53,014 bases of DNA from Polaromonas sp. GTDB taxonomy: Bacteria > Pseudomonadota > Gammaproteobacteria > Burkholderiales > Burkholderiaceae_C. Positions within the stretch are counted from its first letter, which is position 1, and each line of letters opens with the position of its first letter. The position numbers and the translations under genes were made by a program. Location of the stretch: the NCBI GenBank assembly GCA_030650875.1, contig JAUSDK010000106.1, positions 1 to 53,014 on the forward strand, read 5' to 3'. Below, one piece after another: positions 7,987 through 15,265 of this stretch. The notes under the pieces were generated by a model. The model had not been told where the DNA came from and searched no databases. It saw only the letters and a list, made by a program, of their open reading frames with translations.

Positions 7987-8440
7987 AGTGCGGCTCATAC
8001 GTCAAGAGTGCTCGAACTTCTGCATCGCCCGCAGGGCGGGCTGGAAGCGAAATTGACGTTGCAGCGCTTTCAATAAAGACCAACAGCGTATGACCTGCCG
8101 TGCGAGAAGAATCTCATTTTTACGCGATATCCTTGCGCACGTCTATGCTTGCAAGAAACAAAATATAGATCCACGCGCTTCATAAGAAAAAGTAATAGTT
8201 TCTTCATGAACGCCTGGCCAGCGCGCGGGGTTGGGATGCTGAGAGCGACACGGCATCCAGTCTCCGCAATCGCGGTTCTGTCCTACGTCCAGCGCCACAG
8301 GCGCCGAAGATACTTTAATTATCGGATTGTCACCCTTATTCCAATCTTTTCAAGACATTGTTCTGAAAGTTGGTCCAACCACATGGTGTGGCATTGCTCG
8401 AAATTTGCATTTCGAGTTTTCAGCTTTTTAAAGCCTTTTA
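7987..8440. other. Gene-free AT-richer spacer
   Basis: No open frame with coding character was recognised in these 454 bases. Base use is clearly more AT-rich than in the flanking genes. The only clear structures are a CCACA-TGG-TGTGG inverted repeat near 8379 and a terminator-like hairpin at 8397-8420. It marks the left edge of the decaying accessory patch. Confidence 0.6.
8397..8420 (+). terminator. Terminator-like hairpin in the leader of the AcfC-like gene
   Basis: CTCGAAAT (8397-8404), a TTGC loop and ATTTCGAG (8409-8416) form a perfect 8-bp stem followed by TTTT. It sits about 20 bases before the start at 8441. It may be an attenuator or a relic of a lost upstream gene; the stem is AT-rich and of modest strength. 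Confidence 0.45.
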
Positions 8441-9232
8441 ATGATTAAACGCTTCAGATATCTCTCCATCCTCCGGGCGGCCTTGGCACTGGTATTGGTT
8501 GCTGCGGCCAGTTTCCCCGCCTCGGTCTGGGCGCAGGACATGCTTAACGTTTATGGCCCCGGCGGACCGGCCCCGGCGATGAAAGATGCCGCCAAGGCAT
8601 TCGGCGCGGCCAACCAGATCACTGTGAACGTGGTTGCCGGACCGACCCCCGAATGGGTCGACAAAGCAAGGCAGGATGCGGATGTGGTGTTCAGTGGCGC
8701 CGAAAACATGATGACCGACTTTGCCAAGGTCTTGCCGGGCGCGTTTGAACTGCGCGACGCACAGCCACTCTATCTGCGCCCGGTGGCGATTCTTGTCAGG
8801 CCAGGAAACCCGAAGAAAATACGCGGCTTCCGCGACCTTCTGAAGCCGGGGGTGAAGGTGCTGACTGTTGCCGGCGCCGGGCAGACCGGCTTGTGGGAAG
8901 ACGTCGCCGGACGAACCGGCGACATCGCGATGGTGCGCGCGTTTCGCAAGAACATGGTGTTCCCCGAGGCCGCCAACAGCGGCGCCGCCAAGGAGCAATG
9001 GACGCAGCAAAAGGACATCGACGCCTGGCTGATCTGGAACATCTGGCAGGTGGCAAACCCCGAGCTGGCACAGGTGGTCCCGATGGACGAGCCGTTTCGC
9101 ATCTACCGCGATGCCGGCGTCGTGTTGACGCGCAAAGGCAGCAAGGAGCCGCAGGCCAGGGCGTTCGTGGAGTTCCTGCAATCCCCGGCGGGTCAGAATA
9201 TCTTTGCAAAGTGGGGCTGGAATGCACGCTGA
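8441..9232 (+). CDS. AcfC-like periplasmic substrate-binding protein
   Basis: The product is a 263-residue exported binding protein. A basic start and hydrophobic core (residues 1-28) end in a signal-peptidase site near VWAQD. The mature part opens LNVYGPGGPAPAMKDAAKAF, the wording of AcfC-like proteins (accessory colonization factor C), relatives of ABC sulfate and molybdate binding proteins. Further family marks are DADVVFSGAENMM, PLYLRPVAILVRPGNPK, GLWEDVAGRTGD and DAWLIWNIWQVANPEL. The ligand is not known. No permease or ATPase gene is next to it, so it is an orphan in this window. A 5'-nucleotidase pseudogene follows on the same strand, and the patch looks accessory. Confidence 0.78.
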   Translation: MIKRFRYLSILRAALALVLVAAASFPASVWAQDMLNVYGPGGPAPAMKDAAKAFGAANQITVNVVAGPTPEWVDKARQDADVVFSGAENMMTDFAKVLPGAFELRDAQPLYLRPVAILVRPGNPKKIRGFRDLLKPGVKVLTVAGAGQTGLWEDVAGRTGDIAMVRAFRKNMVFPEAANSGAAKEQWTQQKDIDAWLIWNIWQVANPELAQVVPMDEPFRIYRDAGVVLTRKGSKEPQARAFVEFLQSPAGQNIFAKWGWNAR

Positions 9233-9481
9233 CTTACGGGCCGGCACAAATCGTGTACCGGGAATTCTGAAATGGCAAACACCAGCGCGTCATTGACACC
9301 TGTTATCCGCATCCATAAAACTCAACCAACAGCAGGCACGCGGCACTTTTAAACATGGAACGATTTTTTCAGTGATCAAACGCCCGTCGTTTCTGCTGCT
9401 CGCATCGTCGCCGTGCCCATCGTCGCCGGGGTAGTTGCTGGCCCCGCCAGCGCTTAAGCCACCGATTCCGAAAGGCATCTC

Positions 9482-10933
9482 ATGACCGAACGTAAACTCA
9501 CGATCCTGCAGATCAACGACCTGCATGGCTACCTCGAACCCCATCCAGAGGTTTTCCGCGCGCGGCGGATTTCGATATGAGACCTGCGGCGGTCTAGCGC
9601 GCATTGCCAGCGTGTTCAGGCAGGTGCGCGCGGAGCGCCCAGGTGGCGTACTGGCTCTCGACAATGGCGACACCTTCCACGGCACCTTCATCGCCGTCAA
9701 TTCCCGGGGTGATGCATTGGTCCCGCTGATGAACGCACTTGCATTCGACGCAATGACAGCGCACTGGGAATTTGCCTACGGGCCAGAGCACTTCTGCGAA
9801 CTCGCAACGCGTCTGGCCTACCCTGTGCTGGCCATCAACTGCTATGAAGCGGCGAGCGACCGCCTGGTGTTTGCGCCTAGCCGCGTCGTCGAGCGCGGGG
9901 CACTCGCATCGGCATCATCGGCATCATCGGCATCGCATCGAACATCATCGACAAGAGCATGCCGCCCAGCTACTCCGCCGGCGTGCGCTTTTCGCTCGGC
10001 AACACGGAGCTGCCCGCACACATCGAACGCCTTCGTACCGAGGAGCGCGTCGACCTGATCGTGCTTCTGTCGCATCTCGGTTTTGCCCAGGATGCAAAGC
10101 TTGCGGCTGAAGTTCCCGGCATCGACGTGCTGGTCAGCGGCCACACGCATAACCGCCTGTATCAACCCGTCAAGATCGGTCAGACTGTCATCATCCAGTC
10201 CGGATGCCACGGCTCGTTCGTCGGGCGGCTCGACCTGACCCTAGACGGCGGCAAGATAGTCGACGTTCAACACGCCCTGATATGTACCGACGACTCGATC
10301 ACATCAGATCCCGATATGGCCCTGATGGTTCGCGACACACTGGCTCCCCACCGGGATTTTCTTGACAATGTCGTCGGCCAGGTCCGCAGTCCGCTGGACC
10401 GGGCCACCTCGCTCGAGACATCTATGGACAACGTGTTGCTTGACGCCATTTCAGCGGCTGCCGAAACGCGTCTTGCCTTCTCGAACGGCTGACGCTATGG
10501 CGCGCCTATCCTTCTTGGCAACGTGACGATGGAGCATTTGTGGAACATCGTTCCGACGGATTCGCCGGTCTCGATCATCGATCTCACTGGCGATGAGTTG
10601 CGCGCCATGCTGGAAGCCAATCTTGAACGCACGTACTCTGCCGATCCGTATCACCAGATGGGCGGCTTCGTCAAACGCTGTCGCGGTCTGAACATGTACT
10701 TCAAGATGGAGAACCCAAAGGGTCACAGGATCGAAGACCTGCTCATAGCGGGCAGCAAAGTCAAGGACAGCAAGATCTACCGCGCCGCGATGCTGGGCGA
10801 GCAAGGGGTTCCAGCGAAGTACGGCAGCAATCGGCAAAAGCTGGACGTGCGAGCGGTCGAGGCTTTACAAAGGCTGTTTGCGCACACCGGCCAGGTCAGG
10901 GGGAGTCGGCGCGGCAGCGTGGTGGCGATCTAA
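9482..10933 (+). pseudogene. 5'-nucleotidase/metallophosphatase, broken by two frameshifts and a nonsense codon
   Basis: Pieces in two frames make one UshA-like metallophosphatase of about 480 residues. ATG 9482 opens MTERKLTILQINDLHGYLEP with the metal-binding DLHG motif, but the frame closes at 9578. The next frame holds GGLARIASVFRQVRAE, ALDNGDTFHGT and NALAFDAMTAHWEF, where the family usually has GNHE and this copy has AHWE. A second shift in the G-run at 9897-9900 leads to LIVLLSHLGFAQDAKLA and VDVLVSGHTHN-type text. TGA at 10490 replaces the expected Trp in AFSNG-W-RYGAPI, and the C-terminal nucleotide-binding domain continues to 10933. Three perfect ATCGGCATC repeats (9908-9934) follow the second shift. 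The gene cannot make a full protein. Confidence 0.87.
9908..9934 (+). repeat. 9-bp tandem repeat, three copies
   Basis: ATCGGCATC occurs three times in a row inside the 5'-nucleotidase pseudogene, encoding a GII-type repeat. It starts eight bases after the G-run where the second frameshift lies, consistent with slippage in a gene no longer under selection. Confidence 0.85.
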
Positions 10934-10997
10934 TGGGTGCGTCGTTAGCAGGCCTTAGTTTTCACGGCAGGCAAGATAGGCATCTCCACCGTTGCGC

Positions 10998-11249
10998 CTA
11001 GTGAAACGCGGATTTTGACTTGGGCTGTATCCGCATTGCTTGGCGCGCCTCGGTACTACCGGCAACAGGGCTGGCCCGTCCCGTCGCAGCGCAGCCGCTG
11101 CAACTGCTGCATGCGCCGCAGCCCGGTTTTTCTCCCAGACTCTTCTGCATGCGCCCGAGTCGGCGGCGAAGCCCTGAGGGCATCCAGTACCACAGCGCGT
11201 ACGCGGCAGCCAGGGCCACCATGACGCCCACAATCCATTGTTGCCACAT
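10998..11249 (-). CDS. Small membrane protein of the feoB neighbourhood (DUF6587-like)
   Basis: An 83-residue protein that begins with a hydrophobic helix (VGVMVALAAAYALWYWM) and continues with a basic segment GLRRRLGRMQKSL, then a cysteine cluster CGACSSCSGC. This layout, one membrane anchor plus a cysteine-rich tail, matches the small protein usually coded after feoB in betaproteobacteria. The cysteines might bind iron or form disulfides; that is inference. Its start lies two bases after the end of the truncated feoB. It appears intact although its partner is not. Confidence 0.68.
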   Translation of the reverse strand: MWQQWIVGVMVALAAAYALWYWMPSGLRRRLGRMQKSLGEKPGCGACSSCSGCAATGRASPVAGSTEARQAMRIQPKSKSAFH

Positions 11250-11251
11250 GC

Positions 11252-11965
11252 TCAGGCCCCGCCCCACAGCAAGGCCAGCCGATAGGTGATCCAGCTCGCG
11301 CCATAGGCCAGCGCAGACAGGTAGCCCGCCATGAACAAGGCATAACGCCAGCTGTTGGTCTCGCGCCGCACCGTCACCAGAGTAGAAATACATTGCGGCG
11401 CAAACACGTACCAGACCAGAAGCGACAGGGCCGTCGCCATCGACCAGCTTTGCGCAATCACGGGTCCGAGCGCTGAGGCCACATCCTCGCCGGTCGCCGA
11501 AAGCGCATACACCGTACCCAGCGCGCCCACTGCCACTTCACGCGCCGCCAGGCCCGGCACCAGCGCGATGAAAATCTGCCAGTTAAAGCCAATGGGTGCA
11601 AAAATGACTTGCAACACATGCCCCCGCTGCCCGGCCAGGCTGAACTGGATCGCCGGACCAACGGCGCCCTCGGGCGGTGCCGGGAAGGTGGACAAAAACC
11701 AAAGCAGCACCGTGAGCACCAGGATGATGCCGCCCACGCGCTTTAAAAAGATCATGGCCCGCTCATGCAAGCCCATCGCCAGCTGGCGCAGGCCGGGCAT
11801 CCGGTAGGCCGGCAACTCCATGATCAGCGGCGTGGGCCGTGCATCGCCGCGCCACAGCTTGAACACCGCCGCCACCGCCATAGCGCTCACAATGCCGCCC
11901 GCGTAGAGGGCAAACATCACCAGTCCCTGCAGGTTAAAAACGCCCGACTCTCTGATCCTTTTCAA
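11252..11965 (-). pseudogene. feoB: Ferrous iron transporter FeoB, 5'-truncated remnant
   Basis: Only the C-terminal third of FeoB, the inner-membrane Fe(II) transporter, remains. From residue about 11 the text is typical: VFNLQGLVMFALYAGGIVSA, ELPAYRMPGLRQLAMG, GGIILVLTVLLWFLSTFP, LVPGLAAREVAVGALG and WYVFAPQCISTLVTVRRE. The first ten residues (from a TTG at 11965) and the open frame upstream do not look like FeoB. The G domain and the first half of the membrane domain, some 380 residues, are missing, and an SDR gene lies where they should be. No feoA is present. The remnant may still be expressed but cannot have the GTPase-driven function. Confidence 0.83.
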
Positions 11966-12007
11966 TTCAGTCGCGCCACCGGCCTTACGGGCAAAAGCGC
12001 AGGGTTG

Positions 12008-12052
12008 GGTTAAAGCGCCTCGCCGGCAACCTTTAGTCCAAGGCGCTTAACC
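12008..12052. repeat. Inverted repeat at the SDR/feoB junction
   Basis: GGTTAAAGCGCCT (12008-12020) and AGGCGCTTAACC (12041-12052) form a near-perfect 12-bp inverted repeat around a 20-base loop. It overlaps the SDR stop codon and marks the point where feoB homology has been lost. It could be the SDR terminator, though no T-run follows, or a rearrangement scar. Confidence 0.5.
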
Positions 12053-12820
12053 ACGCCCGACAAACGGCATCTTCGTGGCCATGATGGTCATGAACTGGAT
12101 GTTGGTGGACAGTGGCAGCGCCGCCATGTGCACCACCGCATCGGCCACTTCTTTGGCATCCATCATGGGCTCGATCGCGATCTCGCCGTTGGCCTGCAGC
12201 ACGCCTTTGGTCATGCGCGCCGACAGCTCGGTCAGCGCGTTGCCGATGTCAATCTGGCCGCAGGCAATGTTGTACTTGCGGCCGTCGAGCGAGATGGATT
12301 TGGTCAGGCCCGTGATGGCGTGCTTGGTCGCGGTGTAGGACGCCGAGTTGGGCCGGGGTGCGTGGGCAGAGATCGAGCCGTTGTTGATGATGCGGCCGCC
12401 CTGGGGCAGTTGTTCCTTCATCAAGCGGAACGCTCCCTGGGCACAAAGAAACGAGCCCGTCAGGTTGATATTGACGACGTTTTGCCATTGCTCAAAGGCG
12501 ATGTCCTCAAAATTGACGCCTATGCCGCTCACGCCGGCGTTGTTGACGAGCACATCGAGCCGGCCGTACACCGCCTTGATTTTTGCAAACAGGGCGTCCA
12601 CGGATTCAGGCTGGCTCACATCGGTGGGCACCGCCAGAGCTCGGCCTGTGCCGGACTCCTGGGCCACGGCATTGAGCGGCTCGATGCGCCGCCCGGCCAG
12701 CACCACGCGGTAGCCCTCGCGCAAAAAGGCCAATGCCACGGCCCGGCCAATGCCGGTGCCTGCGCCGGTCACGAGGGCCACTTTATGGTGCGCCGGGTTG
12801 TTCAGATTGCTTTGGGTCAT
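12047..12820 (-). CDS. SDR-family NAD(P)-dependent oxidoreductase
   Basis: A 257-residue classical short-chain dehydrogenase/reductase of the cytoplasm. The Rossmann dinucleotide loop is [16 protein letters not shown], followed by VVLAGRR, the structural NNAG motif, the catalytic Ser in INNGSISA, and the YTATK (YxxxK) catalytic pair. The substrate cannot be predicted. RR after VVLAG suggests a preference for NADP(H), an inference. It is transcribed toward the feoB remnant. Length and motifs are complete, so the enzyme should be active. Confidence 0.9.
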   Translation of the reverse strand: MTQSNLNNPAHHKVALVTGAGTGIGRAVALAFLREGYRVVLAGRRIEPLNAVAQESGTGRALAVPTDVSQPESVDALFAKIKAVYGRLDVLVNNAGVSGIGVNFEDIAFEQWQNVVNINLTGSFLCAQGAFRLMKEQLPQGGRIINNGSISAHAPRPNSASYTATKHAITGLTKSISLDGRKYNIACGQIDIGNALTELSARMTKGVLQANGEIAIEPMMDAKEVADAVVHMAALPLSTNIQFMTIMATKMPFVGRG

Positions 12821-12934
12821 GGTATACCTGTGTTTTTACGTCGCTGTGTCGGGGCAGCCGAGTCGGCCAACAGCCGCCACGGATCCTTTGAATTGTGCAT
12901 GAGCACGGCGCTAAGTTCCGAACAAAACAGCTGA

Positions 12935-13435
12935 TTACTTGTGCTGGCTGTGGTCCATCGGCATCTTGCCGTGGTCCATGGCGGCCATGCTGCCGGTTTT
13001 GGCGCCAGGCGCGACCGTGGCTACCGGAACTTTCAGCTCCACCTTGGTCTGGGCGCCCCTGGCGTCCTTGAACACCAGCGTCAGCGGTATGCTGCCGCCC
13101 TTGGCCAGCGGGGCCTTCAGGTCCATCAGCATGACATGGTAGCCGCCTGGTTTTAACTCCACCGCCCGGCCGGCGGGAATATCCAGCGCGGGGACCGGGC
13201 GCATTTTCATGATGTCGCCTTCCATCTTCATTTCGTGAACCTCCGTGACGCCCGCCACTGGGGACGAGACTCCGACCAGCTGGGCGCCGTCTTTGGCGCT
13301 GATGGTCATGAAGGCGCCGGTCGCCTTTTGGCCTGCTACCGTGGCGCGGACCCAGGCATCTTTGACTTCGGCGGTCTGGGCGTAGACGCTGCCGCAGGCC
13401 AGGGCGGCGATCAGGGTGAGTGCGTTGAATTTCAT
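12935..13435 (-). CDS. Periplasmic copper chaperone PCu(A)C
   Basis: PCu(A)C proteins carry Cu(I) in the periplasm and help load the CuA site of cytochrome oxidase. From ATG 13435 the product has 166 residues: a signal peptide ending near VYAQT, then AWVRATVAGQKATGAFM. The copper motif is complete: HEMKMEGDIMKM, about twenty residues, then GGYHVMLMDL. The C-terminal tail MAAMDHGKMPMDHSQHK is rich in His and Met and may bind more copper. The frame extends to 13498 but without a signal-like start. A DUF2946 gene lies upstream on the same strand. Confidence 0.9.
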   Translation of the reverse strand: MKFNALTLIAALACGSVYAQTAEVKDAWVRATVAGQKATGAFMTISAKDGAQLVGVSSPVAGVTEVHEMKMEGDIMKMRPVPALDIPAGRAVELKPGGYHVMLMDLKAPLAKGGSIPLTLVFKDARGAQTKVELKVPVATVAPGAKTGSMAAMDHGKMPMDHSQHK

Positions 13436-13570
13436 GGTGGTTCCTTTAAAAAAATCAAAAATTGCCCTGATGCGGCGGGCATCCAGGTGCGGTAACACGT
13501 CACAGCGGGAAAACGGTTTGGGGAATGAGGAATGGGCAGGTGGCGCCCAGGCAATCGCCCAAAAATATCA

Positions 13571-13624
13571 ATCAAATCAGCTGCTAGCCCTTAAAAAACG
13601 GACTAAATAGCTATGAATTTGATA
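13571..13624 (+). repeat. Small dispersed repeat, copy D
   Basis: ATCAAATCAGCTGCTAG is followed by a short spacer and TAAATAGCTATGAATTTGAT, so the ends are inverted copies of ATCAAAT with AGCT inside. It lies between the PCu(A)C and DUF2946 genes and shares TAAATAGCT and GCTGCTAG with the other copies. Confidence 0.5.
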
Positions 13625-13636
13625 GTTCTGGAGAAT

Positions 13637-13993
13637 TCAGGAAATAGCAGGCGGTCCGCGCGCAGGCGGTGGCGCGGCAGGGAACGCGGCAAGCGGGTCG
13701 GCCGGAATGCTTGGCAGCACATACGCCAGCAATTGGGCCGGCTCGGCGGCAATGCGCGCCAGGGGCGGCGGCGCGCTGGTAGCCGCGCACAGGGGGCAGT
13801 CGAGCGCCGGGCTTGCAGCATCCCGGCCGCCGTCCTCGGTGGTGAACAGCACCTTCATCACCCCGGCGCTGGAGCAGATCAGCTCCATGGCCTGCGGCTT
13901 GACGAGGGGCGAAGCCACCGCCACGCCGACCGACAACGCGAACCACACCAGCACGAAGCGGGCGATCAGGTGGGCGTTGCGCAGGGTTTGCAT
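13637..13993 (-). CDS. DUF2946-family exported protein
   Basis: A 118-residue protein with an N-terminal hydrophobic segment (ARFVLVWFALSVGVAVASP) acting as a signal or anchor. The rest has CSSAGVMKVLF, then DCPLCAA, the CxxC-like pattern of DUF2946 proteins, and a Pro/Ala-rich tail. The function is unknown; the family often lies beside copper handling or TonB-receptor genes, which fits the PCu(A)C gene 200 bases downstream. ATG 13993 follows directly on a GTG. A role in copper uptake or trafficking is an inference from context. Confidence 0.68.
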   Translation of the reverse strand: MQTLRNAHLIARFVLVWFALSVGVAVASPLVKPQAMELICSSAGVMKVLFTTEDGGRDAASPALDCPLCAATSAPPPLARIAAEPAQLLAYVLPSIPADPLAAFPAAPPPARGPPAIS

Positions 13994-14026
13994 CACGGGA
14001 GTTTACATGGCGGCCAAGGCGCAGAC

Positions 14027-15265
14027 TCAGGCCAGCGCAGGCTGGTCGCCATACAGCCAGGGCAGGTCCAACAGCTTCTCGCCCAGCAACTGCAGCGACG
14101 CATTGCGCGCCAGGCGCAGCGCCCCGTCCGCATGAAATATCTGGCCATTGCGCAGCGAACGGGCCTGCACCCGGGCATTGCGCTGCCAGCGCCTGAGGGC
14201 ATAGCGCTGCAGCAGCGCGGGCACCTCAAAGGCCGGCTCTTGCGCCAGGCCCAAGGCCCGGCCCAGTTCGGCAGCATCTTCAATCGCCATGCCCGCGCCT
14301 TGCGCCAGGTAGGGCCGCATCGGGTGTGCGGCATCGCCCAGCAAGGCGACCCGGCCTTGCGCTTGCTGGTGCGCGCCGGTCATGGGCGGGCGGTCGCACA
14401 GCGGCCAGAGCCGCCAGCCAACGGCGGCGCTGGCCTCATCACCCGGGGCCTCGCCGCACGCCGTCACCGCATCAATCAGTTCGCGCAGCGGCGCCGCCGT
14501 GTGCGCCAGCGCCGTCTGCAGCCCGGCCGCGTGGGCCGCGTGGTCCCAGCTTTGCAGGTCACGCTCGACCTGTCCATGCACGATGGCGACCACGTTGAGC
14601 CAGTCGCCGCCGCGCACGGGGTACTGCACCACATGCAGCCTGGGGCCCAGCCAGGCCGTGACCTGCTGGCTGCGCAGCGCCTCGGGCAGGCTGGCCTGCG
14701 GCAGCATGGCGCGGTAGGCCAGGTGGCCGGTCACGCGCGGCGGGCCGTCGTTCAGCAGTTGCTCGCGCACGCGGCTCCACAGGCCGTCAGCGCCAATCAG
14801 CGCATCGCCTTCCACCTCCAGACCTTCGGTGGTCTTGATCGTCACCACCGAGCCGCTGTCGGCAAACCGGGCCACCGCGCTGCTCAGGTTGAGCCAGAGG
14901 TTGCTGCGCGCCTGCAACGCGCCCAGCAGCAAGCCATGCAGGTCGGCGCGGGCAATGGTGGCGTAGGGCGCGCCGTAGCGTTGCCTGGTGCGCGCGCCCA
15001 GCGGCAGCATGCCCAGCGCCTGGCCCGACAGCGCGTCGCGCACCTGCAGCCGGTCCGGAAACGCCGCCACGCGCGCCAGTTCAGCCTCCAGCCCCCAGCC
15101 GTGCAGCACGCGCACCACGTTGGGCCCGAGTTGCACGCCGGCGCCGACCTCGCTGAAGGCGGGCGCGCGTTCATACAGCCGCACATCCCAGCCCGCGCGC
15201 GACGCCGACAAGGCCGCCGCCAGCCCGCCTATGCCGCCGCCCACCACCAGCGCCTGCCGCATCAT
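14027..15265 (-). CDS. FAD-dependent monooxygenase (salicylate hydroxylase-like)
   Basis: A group A flavoprotein hydroxylase of 412 residues. It has the N-terminal FAD dinucleotide motif [19 protein letters not shown], the YERAP Glu that binds ribose, [12 protein letters not shown] with the conserved DG, and [19 protein letters not shown] for the second FAD contact. The aromatic substrate is not evident. Its ATG overlaps the acnA stop by four bases, implying coupled translation with aconitase, an unusual pairing. A role in 3-hydroxybenzoate or salicylate-type oxidation or in ubiquinone synthesis is possible; nothing here decides it. Confidence 0.85.
   Translation of the reverse strand: MMRQALVVGGGIGGLAAALSASRAGWDVRLYERAPAFSEVGAGVQLGPNVVRVLHGWGLEAELARVAAFPDRLQVRDALSGQALGMLPLGARTRQRYGAPYATIARADLHGLLLGALQARSNLWLNLSSAVARFADSGSVVTIKTTEGLEVEGDALIGADGLWSRVREQLLNDGPPRVTGHLAYRAMLPQASLPEALRSQQVTAWLGPRLHVVQYPVRGGDWLNVVAIVHGQVERDLQSWDHAAHAAGLQTALAHTAAPLRELIDAVTACGEAPGDEASAAVGWRLWPLCDRPPMTGAHQQAQGRVALLGDAAHPMRPYLAQGAGMAIEDAAELGRALGLAQEPAFEVPALLQRYALRRWQRNARVQARSLRNGQIFHADGALRLARNASLQLLGEKLLDLPWLYGDQPALA

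Noticed and set aside
8149-8448. 99-residue frame in the spacer before the AcfC-like gene
   Set aside because: No family resemblance, AT-rich and Arg/Ser-rich text, no ribosome-binding site, and it overlaps the hairpin and the real start.
9908-9934. CRISPR-like short repeats
   Set aside because: The three 9-bp units are directly adjacent with no spacers and lie within a pseudogene; no cas gene is present.
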